Of a stretch of DNA of 64,000 bases, positions 1 to 10,649 are shown one piece after another. The stretch is from Coniferiporia sulphurascens. Lineage: Eukaryota; Basidiomycota; Agaricomycetes; Hymenochaetales; Hymenochaetaceae. The stretch is from contig NBBA01000002.1 in NCBI GenBank assembly GCA_002794785.1, positions 620,001 to 684,000 of the forward strand, in the 5' to 3' direction. Every line of letters starts with the position of its first letter. Position 1 is the first letter of the stretch. The notes below the pieces were generated by a model. That model saw only the letters and a program-made list of their open reading frames with translations. It ran no database searches and was not told the origin of the DNA. The translations under genes and the position numbers were made by a program.

Positions 1-82
1 CGGAACCAACCCGAATACAGTTACCTCTGTACAGTAATTGTAAATCGTCCAGACATTTGTGATTTGATATTTTTGAACTTAA

Positions 83-254
83 TGTTGGAATTCGGCAATT
101 CGCGGCGCGAGCGAATGCACTCCGTATCCAAGTAGATCGTTTAACCAGTAGATAATCGCGCGAGGGAAACCGAGCGCGCATACAACAGGAAAGAATACTA
201 CGAAAAATAATTCAAACTCCGACGCCGTCTCGGCATCGAGCTCGAACCTCAACA
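83..254 (+). mobile_element. Solo LTR, family A, copy 1
   Basis: The segment starts TGTTGGAATTCGG and ends CTCAACA, with the TG...CA and TGTTG...CAACA termini of a retrotransposon LTR. It is flanked by CTTAA (78-82) and CTAAA (255-259), a 5-bp target duplication with one mismatch. It closely resembles 8476-8643 and the reverse complement of 15372-15557. No gag or pol coding sequence adjoins it, so it is a solo LTR about 172 bp long. The short LTR and TGTTGGAA start suggest a Copia-type parent, which is inference. Confidence 0.8.
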
Positions 255-390
255 CTAAATATATTCTCAGCGCTTGGTGTATCGAGCGTGAGCACAGTGG
301 GGTAAATACCTAAATATATTCCAGGTAATGGATAAGTGGAACGCTGAAACACTCACCTCAGCGCTCGGTGTATCAAGCGTGAGGTGGGTA

Positions 391-1068
391 TACTATCGTA
401 TGACCCCTATTGCAAAACTTTTGTATATTGTTTCCACAACACATAAATCTGGATAATAACTCTTCAGACTTAGCATTTAAGAAGCCACATATTGCATGCA
501 TTTCCTATCCCCTTCAAAATTTTGGGTACCGCTTTATAAGCTGAGATTTTCAGAATAATTGTGTCCCCTTTATGCAAAGCAACTGTCACGGTAAGTCACG
601 CTTACTTTAATACTCCGACAGGTAGGCGATTACGCGTCTGTAGTGTTGCTACGACGAGCTTATTATCTGAGATTGAAAAAGAGCTCAATGCCGGATGCAT
701 TCTGTCACCCTTCGTCACTCTTCAGACATTATGCTCTCTTGTTGTACACAGCAATATTTTGTTCCATCCAGAATAGTATAATAATGCACCATAGCATGTA
801 ATTAACATCACTGTGCAAAATTATCGCTGATAAAAATGCCTGTTGTGCAAGCCGGTTACCTCCCAAAAGCCCTTCTTGATCGCAAAACAGGTATTTTGGT
901 GGTGGCTTCATGACAACGCAATATTTTGTCGCAGTGCTGCCATATCTTTTTTTAAAGGTTTATGTAATACCTGAAAGATGTTTTCCAGCAGTAATTTGGT
1001 TATGTGGTTGCTTGGAATTGCGATTTTGTACGTGGGGGTCCCTTTGTAATAGGGGTCATACGATAGTA
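391..1068. repeat. Segment bounded by 26-bp inverted repeats
   Basis: Bases 391-416 (start TACTATCGTATGACCCC) are repeated in inverted orientation at 1043-1068 with one mismatch. The 678-bp segment between has the shape of a small terminal-inverted-repeat transposon. No clear target duplication is visible and the interior encodes nothing recognisable. Confidence 0.5.
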
Positions 1069-1743
1069 TGCGCGATTTATTCTCATTCACGCACATGTCG
1101 GAGTGTGAAAATAACTACCAAAAGAGGAAGAGGAAAATATTATTAAACCCGGGTTGAACCGGAGCTTGCCACACTTCAACATATGGTCCTGTTCCAAATT
1201 TTCAATAAAGCTTACCTAACGACTTATCTGTTCAGTTGATTGTTAATGGGATATAGGAACACGGGATATTCGAATTGAAGAAACAGGGTCATTAGAGAAT
1301 TACAGGTAGCAAGAAGATTTACAGTTTCGGAAAGGATGTAGTGGAAGGCAGCTATCATATTCTGGTGTTCAGCCAGAAAAATGCGCTCGGGGCTTATTAC
1401 ACTAACGCAAGCGGCCTGCTCTGATGCACTGGCGAAGCCGACGCAGACAGTATCTGTGCTGCGCTTGTATCAACTCCACCTGTGCATAGATCGATGCCGC
1501 TGGACTATGTCCAGTCCGACGGTCTGTGTCAGTATCTCCTCTAACCAGGGTAGCATCTCCGGTCCGGCGGTCTGTGTTGGCACCGCCGGCGCGTGTTTCG
1601 GTGCACCCAGGATTACATACATACAGCAAAGCTAGTTGGTACAGACACAACAAGACGGCAGCTAAAGAGCAAAATGGCGAACCGACACGTACCCGATACG
1701 ACTCCGAAATATGCCTACCAACCATTTACGTTCCCCACTGACT
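1069..1743. other. No gene seen
   Basis: Only short unsupported open frames occur here. No recognisable domain, repeat or splice structure was seen. Confidence 0.5.
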
Positions 1744-3604
1744 TTAATCTTCCAACGCCTGTACCAAAGCTCGAGCCGCGTTGAGTAACCCCTGCTGCGC
1801 CGTATGGAATTTCTGTGCCCACTCAGACAGTCGCTCATGCGCGTCGCGGAGTACCCGTTGCTGATCCGCCATCCCACACGCAGCCTCCGTGGCCAACGAC
1901 TGTGCCTTTACCATGTCTATGTATGCATTCCGCATTAGCGTTTCGAGTCCCTCTCCGCTCGCGCCAACGGCACTCTTTTCTTTGATGGATCTGCAGCGGT
2001 GGTTTCTTCAGGCGAGCTCGGAATATACGAGATGTCGTCCGGGTCGGTCGGCACGACGGCCTTCGATTTGCTCTTGTTCTTGCTCGAGGACGAGGTCTTT
2101 TGCACCTTGTTGGACCGATCGCCCTTCGCGGCACCCAACGTGTCCGTATGGGACAAGGGTCCTCCGTATGCCTTGCGCTTACGAGAAAAATGCGATCGGC
2201 GCTCTCCCTTGTAATTGCATCCGACCTTACCGTTCGTGCAATTTTGGCAGGTTACTTCCAGCGCGCCCTCGCACTCCTGCTCTTTCGTCACGCATCGGTC
2301 GCATCGAGGGTGCTTTCACGTCAGTCAGTACAGCTGCGAAAAGGGGGCAAAAAGGTACGCACGGCGCGAGGGATTACAACCCAGCCCGCGCCGTGGCCCA
2401 GGAACCGTGCTCACCTGCCGAGTCAGATCTCTGAACTTGTCGAACTCCACCGTCGGGTACTTCAGCTAGCCCGCATTGAGCCGATAGTCGTAGAGGACCT
2501 TGTTCCCAAGGCCGACATCGATCCACACTTGTGTTCCCCTTGGCACCGAATCACTCACGGGTACCCGGTATTGCGCATGCCCTACCAATTGAAACTTCCC
2601 GGTCTCGTCCAAGATAGGCTCCGGAGGATCCCTCACGTTCGTGTCGGTCGCAGAACCCGGACCGGGGTCACCTTCGACTACCTTCCGCGTCTTCCCCGGC
2701 CGGCGTTTCTCCGTCCCATCCCTATTTTCGACCAACCGACAGACCGTTTTAACCTTATCACCGATTGAACCGACCGACCGACCGACCGACCGACCGACCG
2801 CACCAACCGTAGCACCAGAAGACACACCGACCGTTCCGACCGATTCCTTTAATGACCCACGCCGCCCTCCTTCTACGCCACGGGTCGAAAGGTGATCCGA
2901 CCGCTTAGGTATGTGGGCCCTACTAACCTCCAGCGTGACCCCCGGCTCGCTATCTGCTTGACCAGCGAGGATACCACCCGTAGGAGTTGGAGTCGACGAA
3001 GGCGTAGGCTATAGCAAATTTTAGTAATACGCCTCATAAGACAGGTGATTTCGGAAACCCACCGGACCAGCCGAGGTCGTCCGCGTCACAACACGCTGCG
3101 ACCCACTAGGAATCTTGAGCGTTGGCGCCTCTATCGTCTGCGTCGTTGTCGCGGGACGCTCACGCAGAACAATAGCCTACTTGTGAAATAGTTATCGCCC
3201 ATCGCATCCTGTAGCCTGATAGTGCTCACCCCGGTAGCGCCCTCTGTTGCACTGTCAAGGTCCATGTCGCCCGTTGATATCCCTTCGGACGACGTCGCTG
3301 GCCCGCCGCTATCGGCAAGCGACGGACCTCCTATACCGTTCAGGAGCTTCCTCTTCTCCGCTACAGGATACGCGCGCCGTCGCAGCTTGACAATGCGCGC
3401 ACTGTGCTCCCTCACGGCCTCGGCCGTCGAATACACATTACCACGAACCAGCCTGGTGTTCAACACACGGAGGCTCGTCTGAACATCCATTGCGTAAATA
3501 TCCCATAACGGGTCCATCTCGTCTGACGCATCGACCTCGTCCAAGGCGCGTTCAAGTTCGTCTAGGACTTCATTCAGCGGCTGGACGGTCGACGGAGCAG
3601 CCAT
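1744..3604 (-). pseudogene. Broken cysteine-rich, lineage-specific protein gene
   Basis: Consecutive minus-strand exons can be followed from ATG 3604. An acidic N-terminal exon is followed by a short exon ending near 3063 (intron to about 3010), an exon containing VGHAQYRVPVSDSVPRG and WIDVGLGNKVLYDYR, a cysteine exon (CQNCTNGKVGC, about 2230-2291) and a C-terminal helical exon (NAYIDMVKAQSLATEA) ending at 1744. This order resembles a group of Agaricomycete hypothetical proteins with paired CxxC motifs; no function is known to me. An in-frame TAG at 2466-2468 falls between NAG and LKYPTVEFDKF, which otherwise read on in the same frame up to a donor near 2415. The reading frame also appears to change near 1965 before the last exon. 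Both suggest decay. An unusual intron or an assembly error is the alternative. Confidence 0.5.
2767..2803. repeat. (ACCG)n tetranucleotide microsatellite
   Basis: About eight ACCG units lie inside an exon of the minus-strand gene, where they encode a repeating Gly-Arg-Ser-Val segment. A 4-bp unit changes frame unless units are gained or lost in threes. Confidence 0.85.
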
Positions 3605-6227
3605 GATGGCGACATAGACGGGAGCGTCGCCCATCGGTGGAGGACTACCGGCAGTCCGGCCTACCCCGGCCTTTCCCGAAACCGCCAACGCTAACTAGTG
3701 TCCGACGGACACATCTCATCCATCCGTCGGACCACCACAATACCGCGCTCACTCACTCGCGCCTACCACAGCATACCGTGACGGACCGCTCCATATCGCG
3801 ATCCCATCTCTTTACCAATTTCAATGATTGTTTTTCCTTAAATATCCTCCTTTGAGAGTAAGATGGCGCCCAGCACCCAGTTTTATTCCCGAACTAGACA
3901 CAAACGAGCTTCGAAGGGTGACGACGAGGGTAAATTAAATTGAGGAGGGTCTTCACTTACCTTATCCTCTTCTAACCGCAGGTCCTTAGATCCCGCCACT
4001 ATCCCCGCAAGTGTGTCCGAAGCGAGTCTGATTATAAGGGAGTGAGCTTTGAAAAGCGCATGTCATCGTAGGCTTCAATGGACGCGTCCGCGTCTTATTA
4101 AATAAATGTAACGAACGTACTAAATATAAAGGAGGTCATATGAACAACCACCTTACTAAGTGTATGATAATGCAAAGATAACGCCATACGAATAGGAGCT
4201 ATGATAGTTATAGTATACGTAGCCCACGGTAGATGTATATAAGGAGAGCTGGTCTCTACCATGAAATACATCGGTTTACACTGATAACCCACCTTTGCCT
4301 CAACTTCACCACTGCACCTCATCGTCTACCACAATGTGTGTAGATTTTAAGACGTCTGGATCAGAGTACTCGGGGTGGACGATAGGGCCGGTATCTTGCA
4401 CTTGTGGAAAGGAGGATTCGACACCCGGTAGAGATGCTTTTGGGTCTTTTGTCTGTGACTCGAGTCCCTCCGGAAGGGTGCTGAGACCGTGAGCCTCTAT
4501 GGATAGAACAGTGTATGGGGATCAGCCATAGACACGCGATCAAGCGCCATTGATTCAAATGCAGCGACACAGGTTTAGCTTGAGTAGCATATTCAATCTA
4601 GAGAATCTACAGGGAAGTGCGTGACGCGAAGAGGACAAATCAATTCCTACGGATTGAAGTGACAAGTTACTGTGACAAGCATTTAGCCTCCCTTAAAAGG
4701 AAGCTAATTCCGGACAGCAATACGCGTTCGGATCGCAGTAGCGCGCCCGACATCATCTTCGCCCTTTCTCGAACAAAGATGAATCTCATTCCACCCACTC
4801 GCTCTAGGAAGATCGTCTTCAAACCGAAATTACGTGCTCTCTGGACCCTATGACGACCAGCAGCTCTGGTGCTTGTGATGATTGAGGATGTGGGCTCCAT
4901 ACTCAGACACGCTCTAGTGGCTAGCTTTACCAATATCTCGCAACTAGTTAACTCATTGCCAAGTTTTTGCGTGAGTAAGCCCTCTGTATTAAAGAGCTAG
5001 GGGCTGCAACACTGCCATCCTAGTGGTAGCTTCTTCGGCGTATATGACCCACGGTTTTCTTCTATTTCCGCTCTGGAACTGGGTTGATTGACGAGACTGA
5101 TTCTGCGTTTTATTGGCTTTTCTGCATTTGTTATAAGTGTGTGAATGAAATCAACTATCACATCACGGTTGGAGGTCGGCGACAAGGAGCTTCCTGCTAG
5201 CCCCTGAGTCCGCACGCTTGCTATGTCACATTTACCAGTACGTCAGGTCCCTTCTCACAACGTTACGAGAGGAAAGAGGTTGGCCGCGAGCTTAGCATGC
5301 GTGGTAGAGACAGAAACTTCGACGTAAATCTTCGACGGTTCAGAAATCCAACTACGTTCAGACAGTAAAATTCCGCCGTTATTCAGATTAGGATCTGTTC
5401 GCACGAGAGGAAGAAAGGCGCATCTCCCATCATCGACCGAATGTGTACAGCATTCTACCATACTGCTCAGCACTTCTTTTGCGGTGTCCCCATCACAATG
5501 AATCAACCACAACAAACTTCGTCCTCGGAACTTCTCTATTTATTTAGATTGTAATTTCAACAGCATCCCAATTGTAGCTTATCAATAGCTGCTACATTTC
5601 GGGGGCTAGATGGCCCGCTCCTTCGCCGAATTGCTCCGCGAAGCGATCAGCCGGAGTTTCAACAGTATTATAGAAATAATTTTGATGCAAGCGGTGTAGT
5701 GGGACACCGAATCCCGCCTTGGGTTCTGGTTTTGGCTTCTAGAGTTCTTTTCCGTTTTCCCCATGGAGGTCCCCAAGATCCCGAGTCCGAGTCGCTGGTG
5801 CACAGAGGACGTATGTTAGTCGGAGGAAAGAGTTGCGGCTATCAGTCAGGAGGAAGCAGCGTACCTTGCTGTAAGTTGCGTCTACGCTAGCTGTGCTACG
5901 TATCATTTAAATTATTAGACATTCATTATTTAGCAGTTCCCGGAGTCCCACTGGTGAATCCCTATTCTTAAATAATTCTCTAAGCGATGCCGCAGGAGAG
6001 CTGAGCTATCTACAGTTTCCACCATACTTTGCGATCCGAAGGATGATCCTTACAGGGAGCCGGTCATCTAACAGTGCATCAAAATGGTGCAGATTCTTGA
6101 TAGTTGCATGGGTATTAGCAGATGCATAGGATTTGAAAACTGAAAGTATTTAAAAGGGTGTGCTCCTGTCCGCAGCTAATGCATCTGGAGCCCACCCCTT
6201 CGAGTCCGGGTATCAGACAAATTGGAC
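3605..6227. other. Intergenic, no gene seen
   Basis: No supported coding region. The only structure noticed is the dispersed repeat at 4097-4358. Confidence 0.5.
4097..4358 (+). repeat. Dispersed repeat with TATA motif, copy 1 (possible LTR)
   Basis: This segment matches the reverse complement of 63568-63830 over about 260 bp, including GGTCATATGAACAACCACC and a GTATATAAGG promoter-like motif. The promoter-like motif within a compact repeat suggests an LTR. The exact ends and target duplications could not be fixed. Confidence 0.6.
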
Positions 6228-8134
6228 ATGTCGTCCACGAGTACAACGTCTCTAGAGTCCACTGGTTCACTATCACCTGCCTTAGACCTCATTGGTACTC
6301 TCGGTGTAGGGCTCATTGGCTTGATTATCTCGGCTATGTGAGTGATATGTTCGTCCCATTGTTGCGGCCATCGCTGATTTCTCCGCACACAGACTGTTTG
6401 GACTTACTAGTGCACAGGTCTGTACCTATTACCCGGCTTCCGTGCGTGATCCAAGATACATGAAGCTGGGCGTAAGGAATTAGTACTTCAAGGCTGCCGC
6501 AGATATCGACTTATGCTTTCCTACACTTCCAGGTTACAATTCTATGGTTTGTCTAAGTTGACCACAAGAAATCATCTGACGAGTTGAGCTGACGCATACC
6601 TCCTCTTTTATCCCTTTTAAAGGTTCCTAGACGCGGTCCACCTTGCGTTTATCTCACACATTATGTACTTCTATCTTGTTACAGACTTTGCAGATGTTGC
6701 GGCGATTTCGAAGTTGCCTTGGAGTTTTGGTGTGAGTGAATCACTTATGGACCCTGGGGAGTATAAGCAAGGGTCTGAAAAGGGTTTCTTGACTAGTCTC
6801 ATGTCGTCATTGAGGTAAGCGACTTTCATCCTTGCAACAAAACGACAGATGCCTTATTTGCGGACTTCAGGGTACAAGCGATTTGATCGTCCGTTGGTAA
6901 GTCTCTTTAGCTCGATGATGTTGTCGTGATCTGGATACATTCACCGCAGTTTCTATATACACAGACTCTGGATCTGTAAGCGCATCCGAAATGGATAAGC
7001 TTGACTGCAATAATCATGTTTATGTCCATTTATTTCTTCAAAGTAAGCAAGCAGAACAGGCTGTTGATATCGGGCTTAGTAAGTCGGCTTTTGCTAAGTG
7101 CTGGTGCGACTTATGATATATCTACGTAGACGGTACTCACAGGCATAATGTTTGGTAGGCTTTCCTGGAATATGATCCTTATGGATAAATTAAACTTGAT
7201 CCATCTGCCAAGCAACTGCCATACTATGTTCCGTCAAATTGTGAGAAACACACTCCATACTTTTCAGAATTGTTCACCGAACTCTGTTTTTCAGGATCTC
7301 CTATAACTCGACAAGCCAATTGTCTAACCTTTCTGTACGCAGCACCCTTATATCCAGCGATTAGTTTCCTAGCTGGTCTTCTCGACTTGCGTGGAATCCA
7401 CTAACTTATTATGATATTAAAGTGGGAATTCTACGTGTACTTGGCATTATCAGTGGCCGCAGAACTTTGGAATGCGGCCCTGCTTTGCTATTTCCTTTCT
7501 AAAGGCAGGACGGGATTCAAAATGTGGGTGTTTTATATGAAAGATTATCTTGTCACATGTTGGATACTGAGGCATGTGTATACGTTTTAGGACGGACACA
7601 AGGATTGGCGTCTTGATGACGTATACAATCAATACCGGACTGTTCACAAGCATATGTACAGTTTGCTGCCTCGCTACAGTTTGTGACATTTGATATCAAA
7701 ATGAGACGTTAAACTGATATGTTGACGTTTGATTGTACTAGCTTGCTACCATGCCGGATAAATTCATTTACGTCGCCATATATTTTATCCTCCCCAAGCG
7801 TGCGCCCCTTTATACTATGATGGTTTTCTCCTAGCTTCTCATGCATGTGTGACGGTCTCCAACAGTGTACCTAAATGCATTACTCACGATGCTAAACTCC
7901 CGCGACGTATTACGGACTGGAGGCAGCCTAAGTACATATGAAAATGGTAACGGTGCAGGCGCTAGCGTATATCAAATGCAGCGCATAATTGCAATAAGTG
8001 CAAACTCGTCACCGCACCATGCGGCTTCCCTCGAAATATCTAGTGCCCCGCACAGCGCAAGTACAAATCCAAGCCTAGCCTTTGAAGAGAAAGTGAGTTC
8101 CTCCCGATATTTTCTGCATCAGTTTCGAAAATGA
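6228..8134 (+). CDS. DUF6534-type seven-helix membrane protein (multi-exon)
   Basis: Exons with GT-AG introns can be followed: 6228-6337, 6393-6471, 6533-6546, 6623-6731, 6871-6896, 6950-6975, 7044-7078, then after an unresolved stretch about 7435-7523, 7591-7678, 7742-7799 and 7866-8134. The joined reading shows family hallmarks in order: LGVGLIGLIISA, ILFGLTSAQVCTYY, WFLDAVHLAFISHIMYFYLV, LPWSFG, SDLIVRC, LSKQNRLL, LLCYFLSKGRTGFK, TYTINTGLFTSICTV, and MPDKFIYVAIYF leading into KLYLNALLTMLNSR. These match fungal DUF6534 proteins, predicted plasma-membrane proteins of unknown function expanded in Agaricomycetes. The first ATG gives a serine/threonine-rich N-terminus. Exon junctions keep frame wherever checked, so the gene may be functional. 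The exon(s) between 7079 and 7435 were not resolved. A decayed paralog with the same exon sizes lies at 19295-21108. Confidence 0.72.
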
Positions 8135-8475
8135 AAGGACTGACAAGGATGCATTTGCCTAGTGTGCAGATGTCTAGAGGGATCAAAGTGATGCGAAGAA
8201 TTCATGGCTAAGGAACTTCCCACTAATCTAGCCGCCTTTGAGAATTCAAGACTAGTGATACCATTTTGTATGCGTATGATTTTTCTTTTCTTCGTGATTC
8301 TGTGTGGTGTAGATAAAAGAAAGATAAAATGTCAGCAGTACCTCTCAATTGAGGATGTAGTTATTTATGTCGAAGTTCTATATCAGGAATTGTGTCAGTC
8401 ACGACAAAGGAAGTGGGGTAGCCACTCTGAATGCTTTTCATAAGCTAGATTACTGGTAATAATTTTGTCAATTCC

Positions 8476-8643
8476 TGTTGGAATTCAGCAATTCGCGGCG
8501 TGAGCGAATGCACACCGTATCCAAGTATATCGTTTAACCAGTAAATAATTGCGCGAGGGAAATCGAGCGCATACAAGCAGTGAAAAAAACTACGAAAAAG
8601 ATTTCAAACTCCGATGCCGTCTCGGCATCGAGCTCGATCTTCA
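8476..8643 (+). mobile_element. Solo LTR, family A, copy 2
   Basis: Begins TGTTGGAATTCAG and ends TCTTCA. It is flanked by a perfect 5-bp duplication, ATTCC at 8471-8475 and 8644-8648. Relative to copies 1 and 3 the terminal ACA is absent. The homologous place in the second duplication unit (near 11050) lacks this sequence and so serves as the empty site. Confidence 0.85.
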
Positions 8644-9098
8644 ATTCCCACTGCGGCCATACCGGCTCAGCCCGTGTTACTGTAGTATGACGTGACACTC
8701 ATACTCCAAGATTGAGTCTGGCTAACTATATCATCGTAATGTTAGTCGCAGCCACCAAACCGGAATTCCGGAACCGCGACATAGTCCACGATCGCTATCG
8801 GCTGTTGGATCCTGTGACAGTAGTTCGTCACTTGAAAGAGCTCGGGCTTATGGTTCGATGGCTCAGTGGGCACGCATATAGTGTACGTACCGCCGGTGCC
8901 ACATGTTATACATGCGGTGCCTTTGTCCTTTGTGACTGCAACAGTTATATACTGAGCGCTGCTAGAGAAGTGCCCCTTCAACTCTAGTACGACGTTTCGA
9001 ATTCTCACACTGCATTCTCTCTGGCTCCTCACGATAATACGAACGTTCAAGTCACCAAAGAACGCAGAACTGCCACCATTTGCCTAATCGTATCAGTA

Positions 9099-10112
9099 AT
9101 GGCTCCATTACCGCCTCATACGACTCCGGTATTATCTGGCATGGTCCCAAATTGGTCAACATCGTCTGATGACACTATGGCTGTTCCAGTAGAACTCGGA
9201 GACAGTCCTCATCCTAGCCATCCCTCCTACTCTTTCCCGGACGCCGACCTTGTCATTTCTTCTAGGGATGGAACGAGGTTTCATGTTCACTCCCAAATTC
9301 TTAAACTCGCTTCTGGGGTCTTCCGTAACATTTTGGCTGCACCGCGCGACGATTCCGAAAATCCCACTGATCGCATCATATTCGTGACCGAGAGCACCAG
9401 CGTCTTTGCCACAATTCTCGACGCAGCATACCCATACTTCGGGCGGGAAAGGCACAATCTGTGGGAAGCGGTAGTCAAATCACCCGACGTGATTGCTGAT
9501 GCAGCAGAAAAATACGATATGCCCGGCTTGTTATGCGCCATTCGCTCCCACATATTCCACGAAGAAGCAGGATTACAAATATTAGCTCAGGCTCCTATCA
9601 GGATGTACACATTTTGCGAAATCCGTGGTTGGAAGGAGGAAGCCGGGATCGCATCTAGCAAGACCATCGGTCTCGACCTCACTTTTCCGGAGGCAATATC
9701 AGAACTTGAGAAGATCGACTTTCGCAGCGCCATTCGGCTCCTGGAATTGCACAGGAAGCGAAAAGAACGACTTCTCCGAGCCATCGAATCTGTCCCCAAG
9801 CGGAAGTGCACTTGTCATCGTTCGCCACACGGATCGTTGGATGGATACTCCGTGTGGGGAGCATTCCTTTACCTGGTATGCAAGAAGATGATGGAGCCCT
9901 CCTATGCCGATATTCCGGTCAGCGCAGCATTTTGGGCGGAGCCAAGCTGCCACGGACTTTTCAGTTGTAAAAGTGAGTCGCATTTGGTCTCAGGAAAGAA
10001 ACGGAAACATGGATATAGCACGTGTGTGACGACAGTTGTATGCATTAGTAGCAAAGATGCTTTTATCGCCGAAGTAAAAAAAGCAATCGATGAGTTGCCG
10101 AAGTCCGTTTGA
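9099..10112 (+). CDS. BTB/POZ domain protein, copy 1
   Basis: Single-exon 337-residue protein starting at ATG 9099. A BTB/POZ fold of the Agaricomycete type covers roughly residues 40-150: PSYSFPDADLVISSRDG, FHVHSQILKLASGVF, then an acidic loop and ILDAAYP. The rest is alpha-helical with a conserved tail around RSAIRLLELHRKRK and ends EVKKAIDELPKSV. BTB domains mediate dimerisation and, in some proteins, binding to cullin-3. There is no Kelch, MATH or zinc-finger partner here, so the role is unknown. It is a near twin of the gene at 11356-12387 through tandem duplication and is followed by a homologous 3' flank. No frameshift or internal stop is visible. Confidence 0.85.
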   Translation: MAPLPPHTTPVLSGMVPNWSTSSDDTMAVPVELGDSPHPSHPSYSFPDADLVISSRDGTRFHVHSQILKLASGVFRNILAAPRDDSENPTDRIIFVTESTSVFATILDAAYPYFGRERHNLWEAVVKSPDVIADAAEKYDMPGLLCAIRSHIFHEEAGLQILAQAPIRMYTFCEIRGWKEEAGIASSKTIGLDLTFPEAISELEKIDFRSAIRLLELHRKRKERLLRAIESVPKRKCTCHRSPHGSLDGYSVWGAFLYLVCKKMMEPSYADIPVSAAFWAEPSCHGLFSCKSESHLVSGKKRKHGYSTCVTTVVCISSKDAFIAEVKKAIDELPKSV

Positions 10113-10649
10113 CACATCGTAAGTATTTAAAAGAACTTACTCCGCGGGCCGCTCTGCTGAACACTCTTTGCATATCTTGTTATTACGAATTAGTACCTAC
10201 GCCTATATGATTGTTTAGGGGAGGAGTCCATCTAAATGTGCTTTCCCGTCGACTTTTTGCACTCTGATAGTCTAGCGGGGATGGCCACAATTTCCTCGTA
10301 TCCGCTAGTGTTTCCGATAGATACTGTCACGGTGTGCCACCCGAAGTATGAACGAAGGTCTCTAATATCTTGTCAAGATAGTGCGAACTCGAGATCAGCC
10401 CGCACCTTCTAAATGCATTTAATGATAGACCAAGCACGTGACAGCATCTATTCCTTGACCGGAGCGCAGATGCCTGCAGGCTGAATAAACTGAGATGCTT
10501 ATCATACATTTTCGACCCACTTACAAAGGTATCCATTGCCAATATGTGGGCCGTAGGGGATTGAGTCGAAAACGTAAGTTGTGCCATAATCAGCGAATGT
10601 ACCGTACTTGTCCGCTGCTCTGATCAGCTTTGATGCATGAAGGCGTCGC

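Larger units (their letters stand above)
8096..10590 (+). repeat. Tandem duplication unit 1 (BTB gene plus flanks)
   Basis: Matches 10650-13130 along its length: the segment after the DUF6534 gene (GATGCGAAGAATTCAT in both), the BTB gene, and the 3' flank (TTTCCTCGTATC in both). Differences are scattered substitutions and small indels, except that this unit alone carries the solo LTR at 8476-8643. Confidence 0.75.

Noticed and set aside
83..8643. Copies 1 and 2 of LTR family A as the two ends of one retrotransposon
   Set aside because: Each has its own different target duplication, and no gag or pol lies between them.
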